Assembly: GCF_028737315.1 (NCBI RefSeq)
Contig: NZ_JAQZAO010000011.1
Span: 62,001 to 126,000, forward strand
Length of the DNA stretch: 64,000 nt
Direction of reading: 5' to 3'
DNA from: Actinomycetospora lemnae
GTDB lineage: Bacteria; Actinomycetota; Actinomycetes; Mycobacteriales; Pseudonocardiaceae
Shown here: positions 1-10,600 of the stretch, in pieces
How the letters are laid out: each line of letters starts with the position of its first letter
How positions within the stretch are numbered: the first letter of the stretch is position 1
Translations under genes and position numbers: made by a program
The notes under the pieces: model-generated
The model's database searches: none
Seen by the model: the letters and a program-made list of their open reading frames with translations, nothing else
What the model was told of the DNA's origin: nothing

Positions 1-82
1 GCGCAGGAGGCGCTCGCGCACCTCCGCAGGACGCGGAGCGGAGCGGAGCCGGACCCATCGGTGCCGGGGTAGCGTCGGCCCC

Positions 83-832
83 GTGAGCCGCTCCAGCCGT
101 GCCGCCGTCGAGCCCGTCGAGGTCCATGATCTCGGCACCGTCGACTACCTCGAGGCCTGGGAGCGCCAGCGCGCGCACGCCGACGCGCGGGTCGCCGACA
201 CCGGCCCGGACACGCTGCTGCTGCTCGAGCACCCGTCGGTCTACACGGCGGGCCGGCGCACGCTGCCCGAGGAGCGGCCGGTCGACGGCACGCCGGTGAT
301 CGACGTCGACCGCGGTGGCAAGATCACCTGGCACGGCCCGGGGCAGCTCGTCGGCTACCCGATCATCGGGCTCGCGCAGCCCGTCGACGTCGTCGACCAC
401 GTGCGGCGCCTCGAGCAGGCGCTGATCGCGGTGTGCGACGCCTACGGCCTGGCCGTCGGGCGCATCGCCGGCCGCAGCGGCGTCTGGCTGCCCGCCGACG
501 ACCGCGGCCCGGCCCGCAAGATCGCCGCCATCGGCGTGCGCGTGGCCCGCGGCGTGACGCTGCACGGCTTCGCCCTCAACGCCGACCCGGACCTCGCGGC
601 TTTCGGCGCGATCGTCCCGTGCGGCATCCGCGACGCCGGCGTCACCAGCCTCACCGCCGAGCTGGGGCGCCACGTCGGCGTCGACGAGGTCCGCGACGCG
701 ACCCGCGACGCCGTCCTCGCCGCCCTCGACGGCACCCTCGCGCTGACCGACCGCACACTGCCCGCCGCCCCCGACGCCGCGCAGGACGTCACCGTCGGCG
801 GCCTGACCGTGCGGGTGGGCGCCGCGCGCTGA
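83..832 (+). CDS. lipB: Lipoyl(octanoyl) transferase LipB
   Basis: Transfers octanoate from octanoyl-ACP to the lipoyl domains of 2-oxoacid dehydrogenases and the glycine cleavage H protein in the cytoplasm; LipA then inserts sulfur. The 249-residue product has the family signature [12 protein letters not shown] (about 77-88), the catalytic lysine in RKIAAIG (Lys146) and the active-site cysteine in IVPCGI (Cys180). The GTG start has no ribosome binding site. It is preceded by TAGCGT (70-75) and a 7-nt gap, so a leaderless transcript is likely. lipA lies about 2.1 kb downstream on the same strand, separated by two oxidoreductase genes. The C-terminal tail after about residue 210 is low-complexity. 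Identification is secure. Confidence 0.96.
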   Translation: MSRSSRAAVEPVEVHDLGTVDYLEAWERQRAHADARVADTGPDTLLLLEHPSVYTAGRRTLPEERPVDGTPVIDVDRGGKITWHGPGQLVGYPIIGLAQPVDVVDHVRRLEQALIAVCDAYGLAVGRIAGRSGVWLPADDRGPARKIAAIGVRVARGVTLHGFALNADPDLAAFGAIVPCGIRDAGVTSLTAELGRHVGVDEVRDATRDAVLAALDGTLALTDRTLPAAPDAAQDVTVGGLTVRVGAAR

Positions 833-901
833 TCGCTTGACACCGGGTCCGCGGCGACGCCACGGTGCTCTGGATCACAGGTGCGCCGGGAGGAGATCGC
901 C

Positions 902-1888
902 GTGGACGTGTCCGTCGCCTTCCCCACCGCGCTGAGCACGCCCGAGGACATCGCCGTCGCCGAGCACCTGGGCTACGCCCGGGCCTGGATCTACGACACC
1001 CCGCAGCAGAGCCCCGACGTCTGGATGACGCTCGCCCTCGCCGCCGAGCGGACCGAGCACATCGGGCTGGGTCCCGGCGTCCTCGTCCCCACCCTGCGCC
1101 ACCCCATGGTGAACGCCGCCGCCACCGCGACCCTCGCCGCGCTCGCCCCGGGACGCGTCGCGGTCGCGTTCGGCACGGGCTTCACCGGACGGCGCGCCAT
1201 GGGCTACCGCGCGATCCCGTGGTCGTACATGGACGCCTACATCCGGACCTACCGGGCGCTCCTGCGCGGCGAGGTCGTCGAGTGGGAGGGCGCGTCGATG
1301 CAGATGCTCCACCCCGACGGCCACGCCCCGGCGCGGCCGGTCGACGTGCCCGTGCTGGTCGGGGCCCTCGGGCCGAAGGGTGACGCGGTCGCCCGGGAGC
1401 TGGGCGACGGCCTGTTCGTCACCCTGGCGCAGCCGGAGTTCATGTCGGCGTACTCCTGGGTGCCCTACCTCGCGTGGGGCACGGTCCTCGACGAGGACGA
1501 GGAGCAGGACTCCGAGCACGCCCGCGAGGCCGCCGGCCCCGGCTGGGCGCTCGCCTACCACGGCGCGTACGAGTTCGGCGGTCCCGACGCCGCGCGCGGG
1601 CTCGTCGGCGGCGACGCGTGGATGGACACCGTCGAGAAGGCGCCCCCGGGGCGACGGCACCTCGCGGTCCACGTCGGGCACTGCGTCGAGCTCAACGACG
1701 CCGACGCCGCGGCCTGGGAGGCCGGCGGGCACACCATGGTGCGCGAGGCGACCCTGACCGGGACCCGCAGCGAGATCCGCGACCGGCTCCACGAGCTCGC
1801 CACCCGCGGCGTCACCGAGATCGTCTTCCAGCCCTGCGGCCCGGACACCCGCGGCGAGCTGGAGCGCTTCCTCGACGCCGCCCGCTGA
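902..1888 (+). CDS. LLM-class (luciferase-like) flavin/F420-dependent oxidoreductase
   Basis: A TIM-barrel luciferase-like monooxygenase of about 328 residues. Visible family features are an N-terminal beta strand and helix leading to the [14 protein letters not shown] segment, then [19 protein letters not shown], and a C-terminal ITEIVFQP-like strand. Substrate and cofactor are not readable; in actinobacteria such proteins mostly use reduced F420. An F420:NADPH oxidoreductase gene at 17.2-17.9 kb supports that cofactor here. I chose the GTG at 902 because GGGAGGAG lies 7-8 nt upstream; a GTG at 881 would put that Shine-Dalgarno inside the gene. It is convergent with a second LLM gene, 14 nt apart. 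Confidence 0.85.
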   Translation: MDVSVAFPTALSTPEDIAVAEHLGYARAWIYDTPQQSPDVWMTLALAAERTEHIGLGPGVLVPTLRHPMVNAAATATLAALAPGRVAVAFGTGFTGRRAMGYRAIPWSYMDAYIRTYRALLRGEVVEWEGASMQMLHPDGHAPARPVDVPVLVGALGPKGDAVARELGDGLFVTLAQPEFMSAYSWVPYLAWGTVLDEDEEQDSEHAREAAGPGWALAYHGAYEFGGPDAARGLVGGDAWMDTVEKAPPGRRHLAVHVGHCVELNDADAAAWEAGGHTMVREATLTGTRSEIRDRLHELATRGVTEIVFQPCGPDTRGELERFLDAAR

Positions 1889-1902
1889 CTCCCGGGACGG
1901 CC

Positions 1903-2835
1903 CTACACCTGCGGCGCGATCTCCGCGGCCACGAGCTCGAGCTGGTCGAGGTCCGAGAGGTCGAGCACCTGCAGGTAGACGCGCTCCAGCCCGGCCCGCT
2001 CGCGGAACGCCCCGAGCTTGTCGACGACCTCGGCGGGCGTGCCCGCGAGCCCGTTGGCGCGCAGCTCGTCGGGCGCGCGCCCGATCGCGGCGGCGCGGCG
2101 GGCGACCTCGGCGTCGTCCCGGCCCGTGCACACCACCTGAGCGGTCGAGCGGCCCAGCGACGCGGGGTCCCGCCCGCGGTCGCGGCAGGCCTCGTCCACG
2201 CGCTGCTGGCCGGCGACGAGGTCGTCGAGCCCGGCGAAGGGCATGTTGAACTCGGTCGCGTAGGTCGCCGCGAGCTCCGGGGTCCGGCGCGTGCCGTTGC
2301 CGCCGACGATGATCGGCGGGTACGGCGTCTGCAGCGGCTTGGGCAGGCCGGGGCTGTCGGCGAAGGTGTAGTGCTCGCCGTGGTGGGTGTACGGGCTCCC
2401 GACGGGGGTGAGCCAGGAGCCGGTGAGGATCTCCAGCTGCTCGGCGAGCATCCCGAACCGCTCCGCGGTCGACGGGAACGGGATGCCGTAGGCGCGGTGC
2501 TCGGCCTCGTACCAGCCGGTGCCGAGGCCGAGCTCGACGCGCCCGCCCGACATCTGGTCGACCTGCGCGACGGCCACGCCGAGCGGACCGGGCAGGCGGA
2601 AGGTGGCGGCGGTCATGAGGGTGCCGAGACGGATGGTGCTGGTCTCGCGGGCGAGCGCCCCGAGCGTCACCCACGCGTCGGTCGGCCCGGGCAGGCCGTT
2701 GGCCTCCCCCATCGCCAGGTAGTGGTCCGACCGGAAGAAGGCGTCGAACCCCGCGTCCTCCGCCGCTCGAGCCACGCGGAGCAGGTCATCGTACGCGGCG
2801 CCCTGCTGCGGCTCGGTGAAGATCCGGAGGTCCAC
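1903..2835 (-). CDS. LLM-class F420-dependent oxidoreductase
   Basis: A 310-residue luciferase-like oxidoreductase. Recognisable segments are [13 protein letters not shown] at the N-terminus, [13 protein letters not shown], the [12 protein letters not shown] strand, [17 protein letters not shown] and [18 protein letters not shown]. These match the LLM family usually annotated as F420-dependent (TIGR03560-like), but the substrate is unknown. The GTG start at 2835 is preceded on the minus strand by TACCCT and a 6-nt gap, again leaderless-like. It is transcribed divergently from lipA, about 93 nt apart, and converges on the LLM gene at 902-1888. The two LLM proteins are different subfamilies, not a recent duplication. 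Confidence 0.86.
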   Translation of the reverse strand: MDLRIFTEPQQGAAYDDLLRVARAAEDAGFDAFFRSDHYLAMGEANGLPGPTDAWVTLGALARETSTIRLGTLMTAATFRLPGPLGVAVAQVDQMSGGRVELGLGTGWYEAEHRAYGIPFPSTAERFGMLAEQLEILTGSWLTPVGSPYTHHGEHYTFADSPGLPKPLQTPYPPIIVGGNGTRRTPELAATYATEFNMPFAGLDDLVAGQQRVDEACRDRGRDPASLGRSTAQVVCTGRDDAEVARRAAAIGRAPDELRANGLAGTPAEVVDKLGAFRERAGLERVYLQVLDLSDLDQLELVAAEIAPQV

Positions 2836-2928
2836 ACGATCAGGGTAGTCCGGCGGCGCACGTCCGAACCGTCCCCCGGGGGTCACATCCCCCCGACGCC
2901 GTCGCCCGTGCGGCGTAGGGTCGGGAGC

Positions 2929-3954
2929 GTGACGGTCGCCCCACGCCATGATCTCGGTGAAGGTCGGAAGATGTTGCGGCTCGAGGTCCGCAACTCCCAG
3001 ACGCCCATCGAGCGCAAGCCGGAGTGGATCCGCACGCGCGTGGCCACCGGGCCGAACTTCACCGAGCTGAAGGGCCTGGTGAAGGGCTCGGGCCTCGCCA
3101 CCGTGTGCGAGGAGGCCGGCTGCCCCAACATCTTCGAGTGCTGGGAGGACCGCGAGGCCACCTTCCTCATCGGCGGCGAGCAGTGCACGCGCCGGTGCGA
3201 CTTCTGCCAGATCGACACCGGCAAGCCCTCGCCGCTCGACACGATGGAGCCGCGCAAGGTCGCGGAGTCGGTGCGGCAGATGGGCCTGCGGTACTCGACG
3301 ATCACCGGCGTCGCCCGCGACGACCTCGACGACGGCGGCTCGTGGCTCTACGCCGAGACCGTCCGCCAGGTGCACGAGCTCAACCCCGGCACCGGCGTCG
3401 AGCTGCTCATCCCCGACTTCGACGGGCGCGCCGACCAGCTCGGGCCGGTCTTCGACGCCGCCCCCGAGGTGCTCGCGCACAACCTCGAGACCGTGCCGCG
3501 CATCTTCCGGCGCATCCGTCCGGGGTTCCGCTACGAGCGCTCGCTCGACGTCATCCGGCAGGCCCGCGACGCCGGGCTCGTCACCAAGTCGAACCTCATC
3601 CTCGGCATGGGCGAGACCCCCGAGGAGGTCACCGCCGCGATGCAGGACCTCGTCGACGCCGGCTGCGAGCTGCTGACCCTCACCCAGTACCTGCGTCCGA
3701 GCCTGCGCCACCACCCCGTGGAGCGCTGGGTCAAGCCCGAGGAGTTCGTCGAGCACCGCGACGCCGCGCTGGCCATGGGCTTCCCCGGCGTCATGGCCGG
3801 CCCGCTCGTGCGCTCGTCCTACCGCGCGGGGCGTCTGTACGCCCAGGCGAAGCTCGCCCGCGGCGAGGCGCTGCCCGAGGGCATGGCCGAGCTCGCCGAG
3901 GAGGGCCCGGCCCGCCAGGAGGTCGGCGAGGTGCTGGCGCGCACGCGCCGCTGA
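2929..3954 (+). CDS. lipA: Lipoyl synthase LipA (radical SAM)
   Basis: Radical-SAM enzyme that inserts two sulfur atoms into protein-bound octanoate to make lipoate. The 341-residue product has the auxiliary iron-sulfur cysteines Cys60, Cys65 and Cys71 ([16 protein letters not shown]), the radical-SAM motif CTRRCDFC (Cys86, Cys90, Cys93), and the C-terminal RSSYRAG segment containing the serine that ligates the auxiliary cluster. The GTG at 2929 gives the common actinobacterial N-terminus VTVAP...[11 protein letters not shown]. It follows TAGGGT and a 7-nt gap (leaderless-like). An internal ATG at 2971 is possible but would remove conserved residues. Works with lipB upstream. Confidence 0.97.
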   Translation: MTVAPRHDLGEGRKMLRLEVRNSQTPIERKPEWIRTRVATGPNFTELKGLVKGSGLATVCEEAGCPNIFECWEDREATFLIGGEQCTRRCDFCQIDTGKPSPLDTMEPRKVAESVRQMGLRYSTITGVARDDLDDGGSWLYAETVRQVHELNPGTGVELLIPDFDGRADQLGPVFDAAPEVLAHNLETVPRIFRRIRPGFRYERSLDVIRQARDAGLVTKSNLILGMGETPEEVTAAMQDLVDAGCELLTLTQYLRPSLRHHPVERWVKPEEFVEHRDAALAMGFPGVMAGPLVRSSYRAGRLYAQAKLARGEALPEGMAELAEEGPARQEVGEVLARTRR

Positions 3955-4026
3955 ACGTCCGCGACGACGACCGGTCGAGCTCCGTCTCCCGCGAGCCGTG
4001 ATGTCCCCGTAGGGCAGAATGGGGGC

Positions 4027-4773
4027 ATGGCGAAGCAGGGCTCCGGCGCGGCGAGCAAGGAAGAGAAGAAGGCCGCCAAGCAGGCCGCGAAGGCGGCTCG
4101 TCGCGAGCGCTTCCGCCAGATCTGGCAGGCGTTCCAGATGCAGCGCCGCGAGGACAAGGCGCTGCTGCCGCTGATGATCGGCGCAGTGCTCGGCACGGGC
4201 CTCGTGCTGTTCCTCGTCGGTCTGCTCATCGGCCAGCAGTGGTTCCTGCTGCCCACCGGCATCCTGCTCGGCGTCCTGCTCGCGGTGATCATCTTCGGTC
4301 GCCGGGTGCAGCGGAACGTCTACGCGAAGGCCGCCGGCCAGCCCGGCGCCGCGGGCTGGGCGCTCGACACGATGCGCGGCCAGTGGCGGGTCAGCCAGGC
4401 CGTCGCGGGCACGACGCAGCTCGACGCGGTGCACCGGGTGATCGGCCGGCCGGGCGTCGTGCTCGTGGCCGAGGGCGCCCCGCACCGCACGAAGAGCCTC
4501 GTCGCGCAGGAGAAGAAGCGCGTCGCGCGCATCATCGGCCAGGTGCCGATCTACGAGGTCATGGTCGGCGAGGACGAGGGTCAGGTCCCGCTGTCGAAGC
4601 TCCAGCGGCACATGGCGAAGCTCCCGCGCAACATCGACAAGAACCAGATGGAGACGGTCGAGAAGCGCCTCGCCGCGCTCGCGAACCGCAGCGGCCCGGC
4701 CATGCCCAAGGGTCCGGTGCCGAAGAACGCGCAGCAGCTCAAGGGCATGCAGCGCACCGCCCGCCGGCGCTGA
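4027..4773 (+). CDS. DUF4191 family membrane protein
   Basis: A 248-residue protein of a family found downstream of lipA throughout actinobacteria; its function is unknown. The N-terminus is Lys/Ala-rich and positively charged (residues 1-45). Two transmembrane helices follow (about 46-69 and 73-91), then a basic cytoplasmic domain ending in a Lys/Arg-rich tail. The conserved position after lipA suggests a housekeeping role, but no catalytic motif is visible. ATG start. It ends exactly where the convergent RDD gene ends: 4773 against 4774. Confidence 0.85.
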   Translation: MAKQGSGAASKEEKKAAKQAAKAARRERFRQIWQAFQMQRREDKALLPLMIGAVLGTGLVLFLVGLLIGQQWFLLPTGILLGVLLAVIIFGRRVQRNVYAKAAGQPGAAGWALDTMRGQWRVSQAVAGTTQLDAVHRVIGRPGVVLVAEGAPHRTKSLVAQEKKRVARIIGQVPIYEVMVGEDEGQVPLSKLQRHMAKLPRNIDKNQMETVEKRLAALANRSGPAMPKGPVPKNAQQLKGMQRTARRR

Positions 4774-5328
4774 CTACCGGGTCCGCACCACCACGGTCCG
4801 GCTCGCGCGGTCGTGGACGCCGCGGGAGTCACGGTCCACGATCAGCGCGGGGATGACGAAGAACACCGACGCGGTGCGCACGAGCGTCCACAGCAGCCCG
4901 ACGCCGGCCTTCTCGGGCCGGTCGAGGCGCACGACGCGCAGCCCGAGCAGCACCATCGCCGGCGTCGCGCCGACGATCGCGACGGGCACGACCATGATCA
5001 GCGCCCAGGTCAGCAGGCTCCAGTTCTGCGGCAGTGCGGGGTAGGTGAACAGCCCCGCGAGCAGGCCGGCGACGACCGCGTCGAGCAGGAACTGCGCGCC
5101 CCGGCGGCCCAGCGTCGCCACGGAGCCGGGACCGCGCTCGGGCAGGCCGAAGCGCTCGCCGGGGTGGCCCTCGGACTCCGGCGCCTCGCGCGCGGGAGTC
5201 GGCCGGGGTGCCTCCGGCGGCCGTGTCGCGCGGCGATCGGCGGTGCCGGCCGCGGCGTCCGACGCAGCGCGGGAGGGCGTGTCGGAAGGAGGGGCCGAGC
5301 CGTCCAGCCATTCACGGAACCACGACAC
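4774..5328 (-). CDS. RDD family membrane protein
   Basis: A 184-residue protein with a Pro/Ala/Arg-rich disordered N-terminus (1-65) and an RDD domain (about 70-184). The domain has the characteristic basic and acidic residues in RRGAQFLLDAVV, two to three hydrophobic helices (about 83-100, 106-132, 148-165) and the terminal DRDSRGVHDRASRTVVV segment. The biochemical role is unknown; RDD proteins are integral membrane proteins sometimes linked to transport. It lies between lipA/DUF4191 and glnA, as in other Pseudonocardiales and Corynebacteriales. Confidence 0.85.
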   Translation of the reverse strand: MSWFREWLDGSAPPSDTPSRAASDAAAGTADRRATRPPEAPRPTPAREAPESEGHPGERFGLPERGPGSVATLGRRGAQFLLDAVVAGLLAGLFTYPALPQNWSLLTWALIMVVPVAIVGATPAMVLLGLRVVRLDRPEKAGVGLLWTLVRTASVFFVIPALIVDRDSRGVHDRASRTVVVRTR

Positions 5329-5414
5329 CGTGACAGGCTACGGCGCACCGGGAGCACGGGCGGGCCGAGACCGTCGCGGTGCCGCTGCGTCGCCGACCGA
5401 GCACCCGGTGCGCG

Positions 5415-5452
5415 TTAACTGCTGTGAAACATGCTGGTGACTGCTGAGCAAC
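5415..5452 (+). promoter_or_regulatory. GlnR-type nitrogen-regulator binding box upstream of glnA
   Basis: Four half-sites sit at exact 6-nt spacings: TTAAC (5415), GAAAC (5426), GTGAC (5437) and GCAAC (5448). This is the actinobacterial GlnR pattern gTnAC-n6-GaAAc-n6-GtnAC-n6-GaAAc as I know it from Streptomyces and mycobacteria. It starts about 165 nt before the glnA start codon, a normal place for an activator. Possible -10 hexamers follow (TAGCGT near 5463, TACGGT near 5514). No glnR gene is in this window. Confidence 0.75.
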
Positions 5453-5580
5453 AGCACCCACCTAGCGTCGGGATCACCTGGACCGGTCACGGTCGATGCC
5501 CCCGATCAGTGGGTACGGTGCGATCCGCTGACCACTCGACCCCCGTCGTCCCCGGCAAGCGTGTGAAGGAGCCACCGAGG

Positions 5581-7002
5581 GTGTTCAACAATCAGGACGA
5601 GGTCTTCAAGTACATCTCCGACGAGGGGGTGAAGTACGTCGACGTCCGCTTCTGCGACCTGCCGGGGCAGATGCAGCACTTCACCGTGCCGGCGTCGGAG
5701 TTCGACGAGGACGTGTTCACCACCGGCTTCGCCTTCGACGGTTCGTCGATCACCGGGTTCCAGAGCATCAACGAGTCGGACATGTCGCTGCTGCCCGACA
5801 TCGCGACGGCGCGCCTCGACCCGTTCCGGGCCCAGAAGACCCTCAACGTCAACTTCTTCGTGCACGACCCGCTGACCCTCGAGGCCTACAGCCGCGACCC
5901 GCGCAACGTCGCCCGCAAGGCCGAGAAGTTCCTCTCGACGGTCGACGTCGCCGACACCTGCTTCTTCGGCCCCGAGGCGGAGTTCTACATCTTCGACTCG
6001 GTGCGCTACGAGTCGAAGGCCAACGGCACGTTCTACGAGGTCGACTCGATCGAGGGCCACTGGAACACCGGCCGCGACGAGGTCGGCGGCAACAAGGGCA
6101 ACAAGGTCAACATGAAGGGCGGGTACTTCCCCGTCGAGCCGACCGACCAGAGCTCCGACCTGCGCGCCGCCATCGGCACCAACCTCATCAACGCCGGCTT
6201 CGAGCTCGAGAAGCTGCACCACGAGGTCGGCACCGGCGGCCAGGCCGAGATCAACTACAAGTTCAACACCCTGCTGCACGCCGCGGACGACCTGCAGCTG
6301 TTCAAGTACATCGTCAAGAACACGGCGTGGCAGGCCGGCAAGACCGTCACCTTCATGCCGAAGCCGCTGGCCGGCGACAACGGCTCGGGCATGCACTGCC
6401 ACCAGTCGCTGTTCAAGGGCGGCGAGCCGCTGTTCTACGACGCCAACGGCTACGCCGGGCTGTCGGACCTGGGCCGCCACTACATCGGCGGCATCCTGCA
6501 CCACGCCCCCAGCCTGGTCGCGTTCACCAACGCCACGGCGAACTCGTACCACCGCCTGGTGCCCGGCTTCGAGGCCCCGATCAACCTGGTCTACTCGAAC
6601 CGCAACCGCTCGGCGTGCGTCCGCATCCCGATCACGGGCGACAACCCGAAGGCCAAGCGCCTCGAGTTCCGCTGCCCCGACTCGTCGGGCAACCCGTACC
6701 TGTCCTTCGCCGCCATGATGATGGCCGGCCTCGACGGCATCCGGAACAAGATCGAGCCGCCGACGCCGATCGACAAGGACCTCTACGAGCTGCCCCCGGA
6801 GGAGGCCGCGAACATCGCGCAGGTCCCGGCCAGCCTCGACGCCGCGGTGAACAACCTCGAGGCCGACCACGACTACCTGCTCGAGGGCGGCGTGTTCACC
6901 TCGGACCTCATCGAGAAGTGGATCGAGCTCAAGCGCGACGACGTGACGGGCCTGCGCCTGCGTCCGCACCCGTACGAGTTCGAGCTGTACTTCGACTGCT
7001 GA
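5581..7002 (+). CDS. glnA: Glutamine synthetase type I (GlnA1)
   Basis: Makes glutamine from glutamate, ammonia and ATP; a dodecameric cytoplasmic enzyme. The 473-residue product carries GlnA motifs: DLPGQMQHF, the [12 protein letters not shown] strand, the ATP loop near [25 protein letters not shown], and the C-terminal adenylylation-loop region before the [16 protein letters not shown] block. The start is GTG at 5581 with AAGGAG about 12 nt upstream; an upstream in-frame extension to 5431 is not protein-like. A GlnR-like box precedes it, and the adenylyltransferase glnE that would modify it lies 0.7 kb downstream on the other strand. A 52-bp perfect palindrome ends the gene. Confidence 0.97.
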   Translation: MFNNQDEVFKYISDEGVKYVDVRFCDLPGQMQHFTVPASEFDEDVFTTGFAFDGSSITGFQSINESDMSLLPDIATARLDPFRAQKTLNVNFFVHDPLTLEAYSRDPRNVARKAEKFLSTVDVADTCFFGPEAEFYIFDSVRYESKANGTFYEVDSIEGHWNTGRDEVGGNKGNKVNMKGGYFPVEPTDQSSDLRAAIGTNLINAGFELEKLHHEVGTGGQAEINYKFNTLLHAADDLQLFKYIVKNTAWQAGKTVTFMPKPLAGDNGSGMHCHQSLFKGGEPLFYDANGYAGLSDLGRHYIGGILHHAPSLVAFTNATANSYHRLVPGFEAPINLVYSNRNRSACVRIPITGDNPKAKRLEFRCPDSSGNPYLSFAAMMMAGLDGIRNKIEPPTPIDKDLYELPPEEAANIAQVPASLDAAVNNLEADHDYLLEGGVFTSDLIEKWIELKRDDVTGLRLRPHPYEFELYFDC

Positions 7003-7010
7003 GCAGCGGC

Positions 7011-7062
7011 TGACGCACGACGGCCCGGTCACCCCGCGGGGTGGCCGGGCCGTCGTGCGTCA
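7011..7062. terminator. Bidirectional terminator between glnA and the convergent small membrane gene
   Basis: An 18-bp perfect inverted repeat, arms 7011-7028 and 7045-7062, surrounds a second nested palindrome (ACCCCGCGGGGT). It starts 8 nt after the glnA stop and includes the stop codon (7060-7062) of the minus-strand small gene, so it can terminate both transcripts. No T-tract is present, as is usual in GC-rich actinobacteria. Confidence 0.85.
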
Positions 7063-7263
7063 GGGGTTCCTGCGGATCCGCAGGACCGCCAGGGTGACGA
7101 GCACGATCCCGGCCACCCCGAGCGCGAAGAGCACGATCCCGAAGGCCGGCCGCGGCGTGAACGTGAGCACGAGCCCGGCGACCAGGAGCACGGCGCTGAT
7201 CACCCACCCGACCACGCAGCGGCGGATCGTGGTGAGACCGAGGGCCGAGAGCATGGACGCCAT
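7060..7263 (-). CDS. Small two-helix membrane protein, hypothetical
   Basis: A 67-residue protein with two strongly hydrophobic helices, about 15-35 (CVVGWVISAVLLVAGLVLTF) and 39-60 (AFGIVLFALGVAGIVLVTLAV), and a basic C-terminus RIRRNP. I do not recognise a family. Codon usage is coding-like, and the stop lies inside the terminator shared with glnA. The ATG at 7263 has no clear ribosome binding site. It lies 12 nt after the minus-strand 110-residue gene at 7276, so the two may be cotranscribed. Confidence 0.65.
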   Translation of the reverse strand: MASMLSALGLTTIRRCVVGWVISAVLLVAGLVLTFTPRPAFGIVLFALGVAGIVLVTLAVLRIRRNP

Positions 7264-7275
7264 GCTGGCACGGCG

Positions 7276-7608
7276 TCAGGAGCGGTCCGTCCGACGGTCC
7301 GGCACGTCCTCCCGTGGCGACAGGGCTGCCGCGACGACGTACTGGTAGACGTAACGGATCTCCTCGCCCCGGCGCACGGGCAGGCACACCCAGCCGACCC
7401 ACTCCCCCGTCGTCGTGCGCCGCCAGGCGAGCAGCTCGCCGGGGACGCGGCTCTGGAGGTCGACGCCCTCGGGCATCGGACGGACGGGGGCCTCCCGCGG
7501 ACGCGGGTAGGCGATCGCGAGATCCACCCAGACCCGCTTGACCTCGTCGCGCTGCAGCGCGCCGGACCGCTCGTTGCGGCGCTGTGCCGGACCCCGTTCG
7601 TCGAACAC
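7276..7608 (-). CDS. Hypothetical protein, 110 residues
   Basis: A soluble, arginine-rich protein that I do not assign to a named family. The central part (about 24-95) reads like a small folded domain: KRVWVDLAIAYPRPREAPV, then LLAWRRTTTGEWVGWVCLP and EIRYVYQYVVAAAL. The alternation of hydrophobic strands suggests a small beta-rich module. It lies between glnE and the small membrane gene on the minus strand, 72 nt downstream of the glnE stop. Role unknown. Confidence 0.6.
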   Translation of the reverse strand: MFDERGPAQRRNERSGALQRDEVKRVWVDLAIAYPRPREAPVRPMPEGVDLQSRVPGELLAWRRTTTGEWVGWVCLPVRRGEEIRYVYQYVVAAALSPREDVPDRRTDRS

Positions 7609-7680
7609 GTGTTCGATCGTCGGGGATGGACGGCCCGAGCGCCACCCACACGCCCGGGTGTGTCCGGAGATCGCCGCGGC

Positions 7681-10600
7681 TCAGTCCACCAGGTAGAAGA
7701 TCCGGTCCACGACCGCCCGCGCGCGGCGGGTGACGCGGCGGTACTCGTCGAGGAACTCGCCCGGGTCGTCGTCGGGGTCGTGGCCCAGCGCCGAGGCCAC
7801 GGCGACGAGGTCACGGCCGGAGCGCGGGACCTCGTCGGTCGGCCGGCCGCGCACGAGCGTGGCGGCGGCGCGGGCGTGGGTGGCCATGGTCCAGCCGGCG
7901 ACGAGCTCCTCGGCGTCGCCCGGGTCGACGAGCCCGGCCTTCGCCGCCGCGTCGAGGGCCTCGAGCGTCGAGGGCGTCCGCAGCGACGGCACCGCGCCGG
8001 CGTGCTGGAGCTGCAGGAGCTGCACGGTCCACTCGACGTCGGACAGCCCGCCGGTGCCGAGCTTGGTGTGCAGGGCCTTGTCGGCGCGCCGGGGCAGGCG
8101 CTCGTTGTCGACGCGCGCCTTGATCCGCCGGATCTCGACGGCCTTCTCGTCCGGCAGCCCGTCGGCCGGGTAGCGGTACGGGTCGATGGCCTCGACGAAC
8201 GCGGCGCCCAGCTCCTCGTCGCCGGCGACCGGCCGCGCGCGCAGGAGCGCCTGGTACTCCCAGGTGTCGGCGAGCCTGGCGTAGTACTGCCGGTAGGAGT
8301 CGAGGGTGCGCACGAGCGGCCCGCTCTTGCCCTCCGGGCGCAGCTTGGTGTCGACCTCGAGCGGCGGGTCGGGGCTCGGTGCGCCCAGGGCCGACACGGT
8401 CGCCTCGGCCACGGCCTTGGCGTACCGCACGGCCTCGGCGTCGTCGACCCCCTCGGCGGGCTCGCACACGAACAGCACGTCGGCGTCCGACGAGTAGCCG
8501 AGCTCCGCGCCCCCGAGCCGCCCCATGCCGATGACGGCGATCCGCGCCGGCGCCGGGTCGCCACCCGTCTGCCCGCGTTCGGCGGCGGCGAGCGCGGCCT
8601 GGAGCACCGCGACCCAGATGCTCGACAGCGCCCCGCAGACCGCCGGCACGTCGAGCAGGCCCAGCAGGTCGGCGCACGCCACCCGGACGAGCTCGATGCG
8701 GCGCATGGAGCGCCCGACCTGGCCCGCGGACTCCGGGTCGGTGTGACGCGCGACGGCCCGGCGCAGCGATGCAGCGACCTCGTCGGGGCGGCGGGCGACG
8801 AGCTCGGCGTTCGGCCCGTCGCCGGCGAGCAGCCGCAGCACCTCGGGCGTCCGCGGCATCATCTCCGCGACCCAGCGCGAGGTGCCCAGCACCCGCATGA
8901 GGCGCTCGGCCGCGATCCCCTCGTCGCGCAGGTAGCCCAGGAACCAGGGCGTGTCGGCGAGCGCCTCGGACACCTTGCGGTAGGCGAGCAGCCCGTGGTC
9001 GGGGTCGGCGGAGTGGCCGAGCTCGTCGAGCAGCACGGGCAGCAGCGCGCGCTGGATGCGGCTCGCGCGGCTGACGCCGCTGGTCAGCGCCTGCAGGTGC
9101 CCGAGCGCGCCCTGCGGCGAGGTCCACCCCAGGGCCTTGAGCCGGCGCATCGCCGACTCCGAGGTGAGCACGAGGTCCTCGCCCGGCACCCGGGCCACCG
9201 ACTCGAGCAGCGGCCGGTAGAAGAGCTTCTCGTGCAGGCGCCGCACGCGCACCGTGTGCCGCGAGCGCTCGTGCTGGAGCACCCCGACCGCGTCGCGGGA
9301 CCCGTCGGCGCGCAGCTTGGCCGCGCGCGCGAGCCAGCGCAGGCCCGCGGTGTCGTCGTCGGGCGGGAAGAGGTGGGTGCGGCGCATCTTCTGCAGCTGC
9401 ACGCGGTGCTCGAGCAGGCGCAGGAAGCGGTACGAGGCGGCGAGGTTCGCGGCGTCGTCGCGCCCGACGTAGCCGCCGTCGGCCAGCGCGGCCAGCGCCT
9501 CGAGGGTGTTCTGGCTGCGGATCGTCTCGTCGCCCCGGCCGTGGACCATCTGCAGCAGCTGCACGGCGAACTCGACGTCGCGCAGCCCGCCGCGCCCGAG
9601 CTTGAGCTCGCGGTCGGCGTGCTCGGCGCGGATGTGGTCGAGGACGCGGCGGCGCATGGCCCGGACGTCGGCGACGAAGTCGTCACGGTCGGCAGCGCTC
9701 CACACCATCGGCGCCAGCGCCTCGCAGTACTCGCGGGCGAGGTCCTCGTCCCCGGCGACCGGGCGGGCCTTGAGCAGGGCCTGGAACTCCCAGGTCTTCG
9801 CCCAGCGCTCGTAGTAGGAGACGTGCCCGTCGAGCGTGCGCACGAGCGCGCCCTGCCGGCCCTCGGGGCGCAGGTTGGCGTCGACCTCGAGGAACGCCTC
9901 GGTGGCGACGCGCATCATCGTCGAGGCCAGCCGGGTCGCGATGTCCGTCGGGCCCTCGGCCACGAAGATCACGTCGATGTCGCTGACGTAGTTGAGCTCG
10001 CGGCCGCCGCACTTGCCCATCCCGATCACGGCGAGACGGCACGGCAGCGGGTCGCCGGGCTCGCGGCCGTCCTTGGTGCCCAGCGCGTCGGCGATCGTCG
10101 CATCGGCGACCGCGAGGGAGGCCCGCAGGCCCGCGGCGGCGAGGTCGGCGAGCTGCGCCGCGACGACCTCGACCGGCACGACCGGCAGGTCCGGCTCGCA
10201 CACCGACTGCAGGTCGGCGGCGGCCAGCGCCAGCACCTGGTCGCGGTAGGCCAGTCGCAGCACCCCGATGCCCGCCGGCTCGAGCACCGTCGCGCGGGGC
10301 GCGCCCGCGGCGTCCCGGGCGTGCTCGGCCCCGACCGCCGCGAACAGCGTCTGCGTGCGCTGCTCGAGGTCGGGCAGCCGCGAGGCGTCGTAGGTGCGCC
10401 CGGGCGTGTGCTCGGTGCGCAGCGTGCGCCACCGGTCGGGGTGGCCGACGAGGTGGTCACCGAGCGCGGTGGACCCGCCGAGCACCGAGAGCAGCCGCCC
10501 GCGCAGGCCCTGGTCGGTGCGCAGGGCCTCGTCGAGCGTCGACCACTCCTGCTCCCCCATCGCCTCGCGCAGCCGCTCGACGGCGAGCAGCGCGAGGTCC

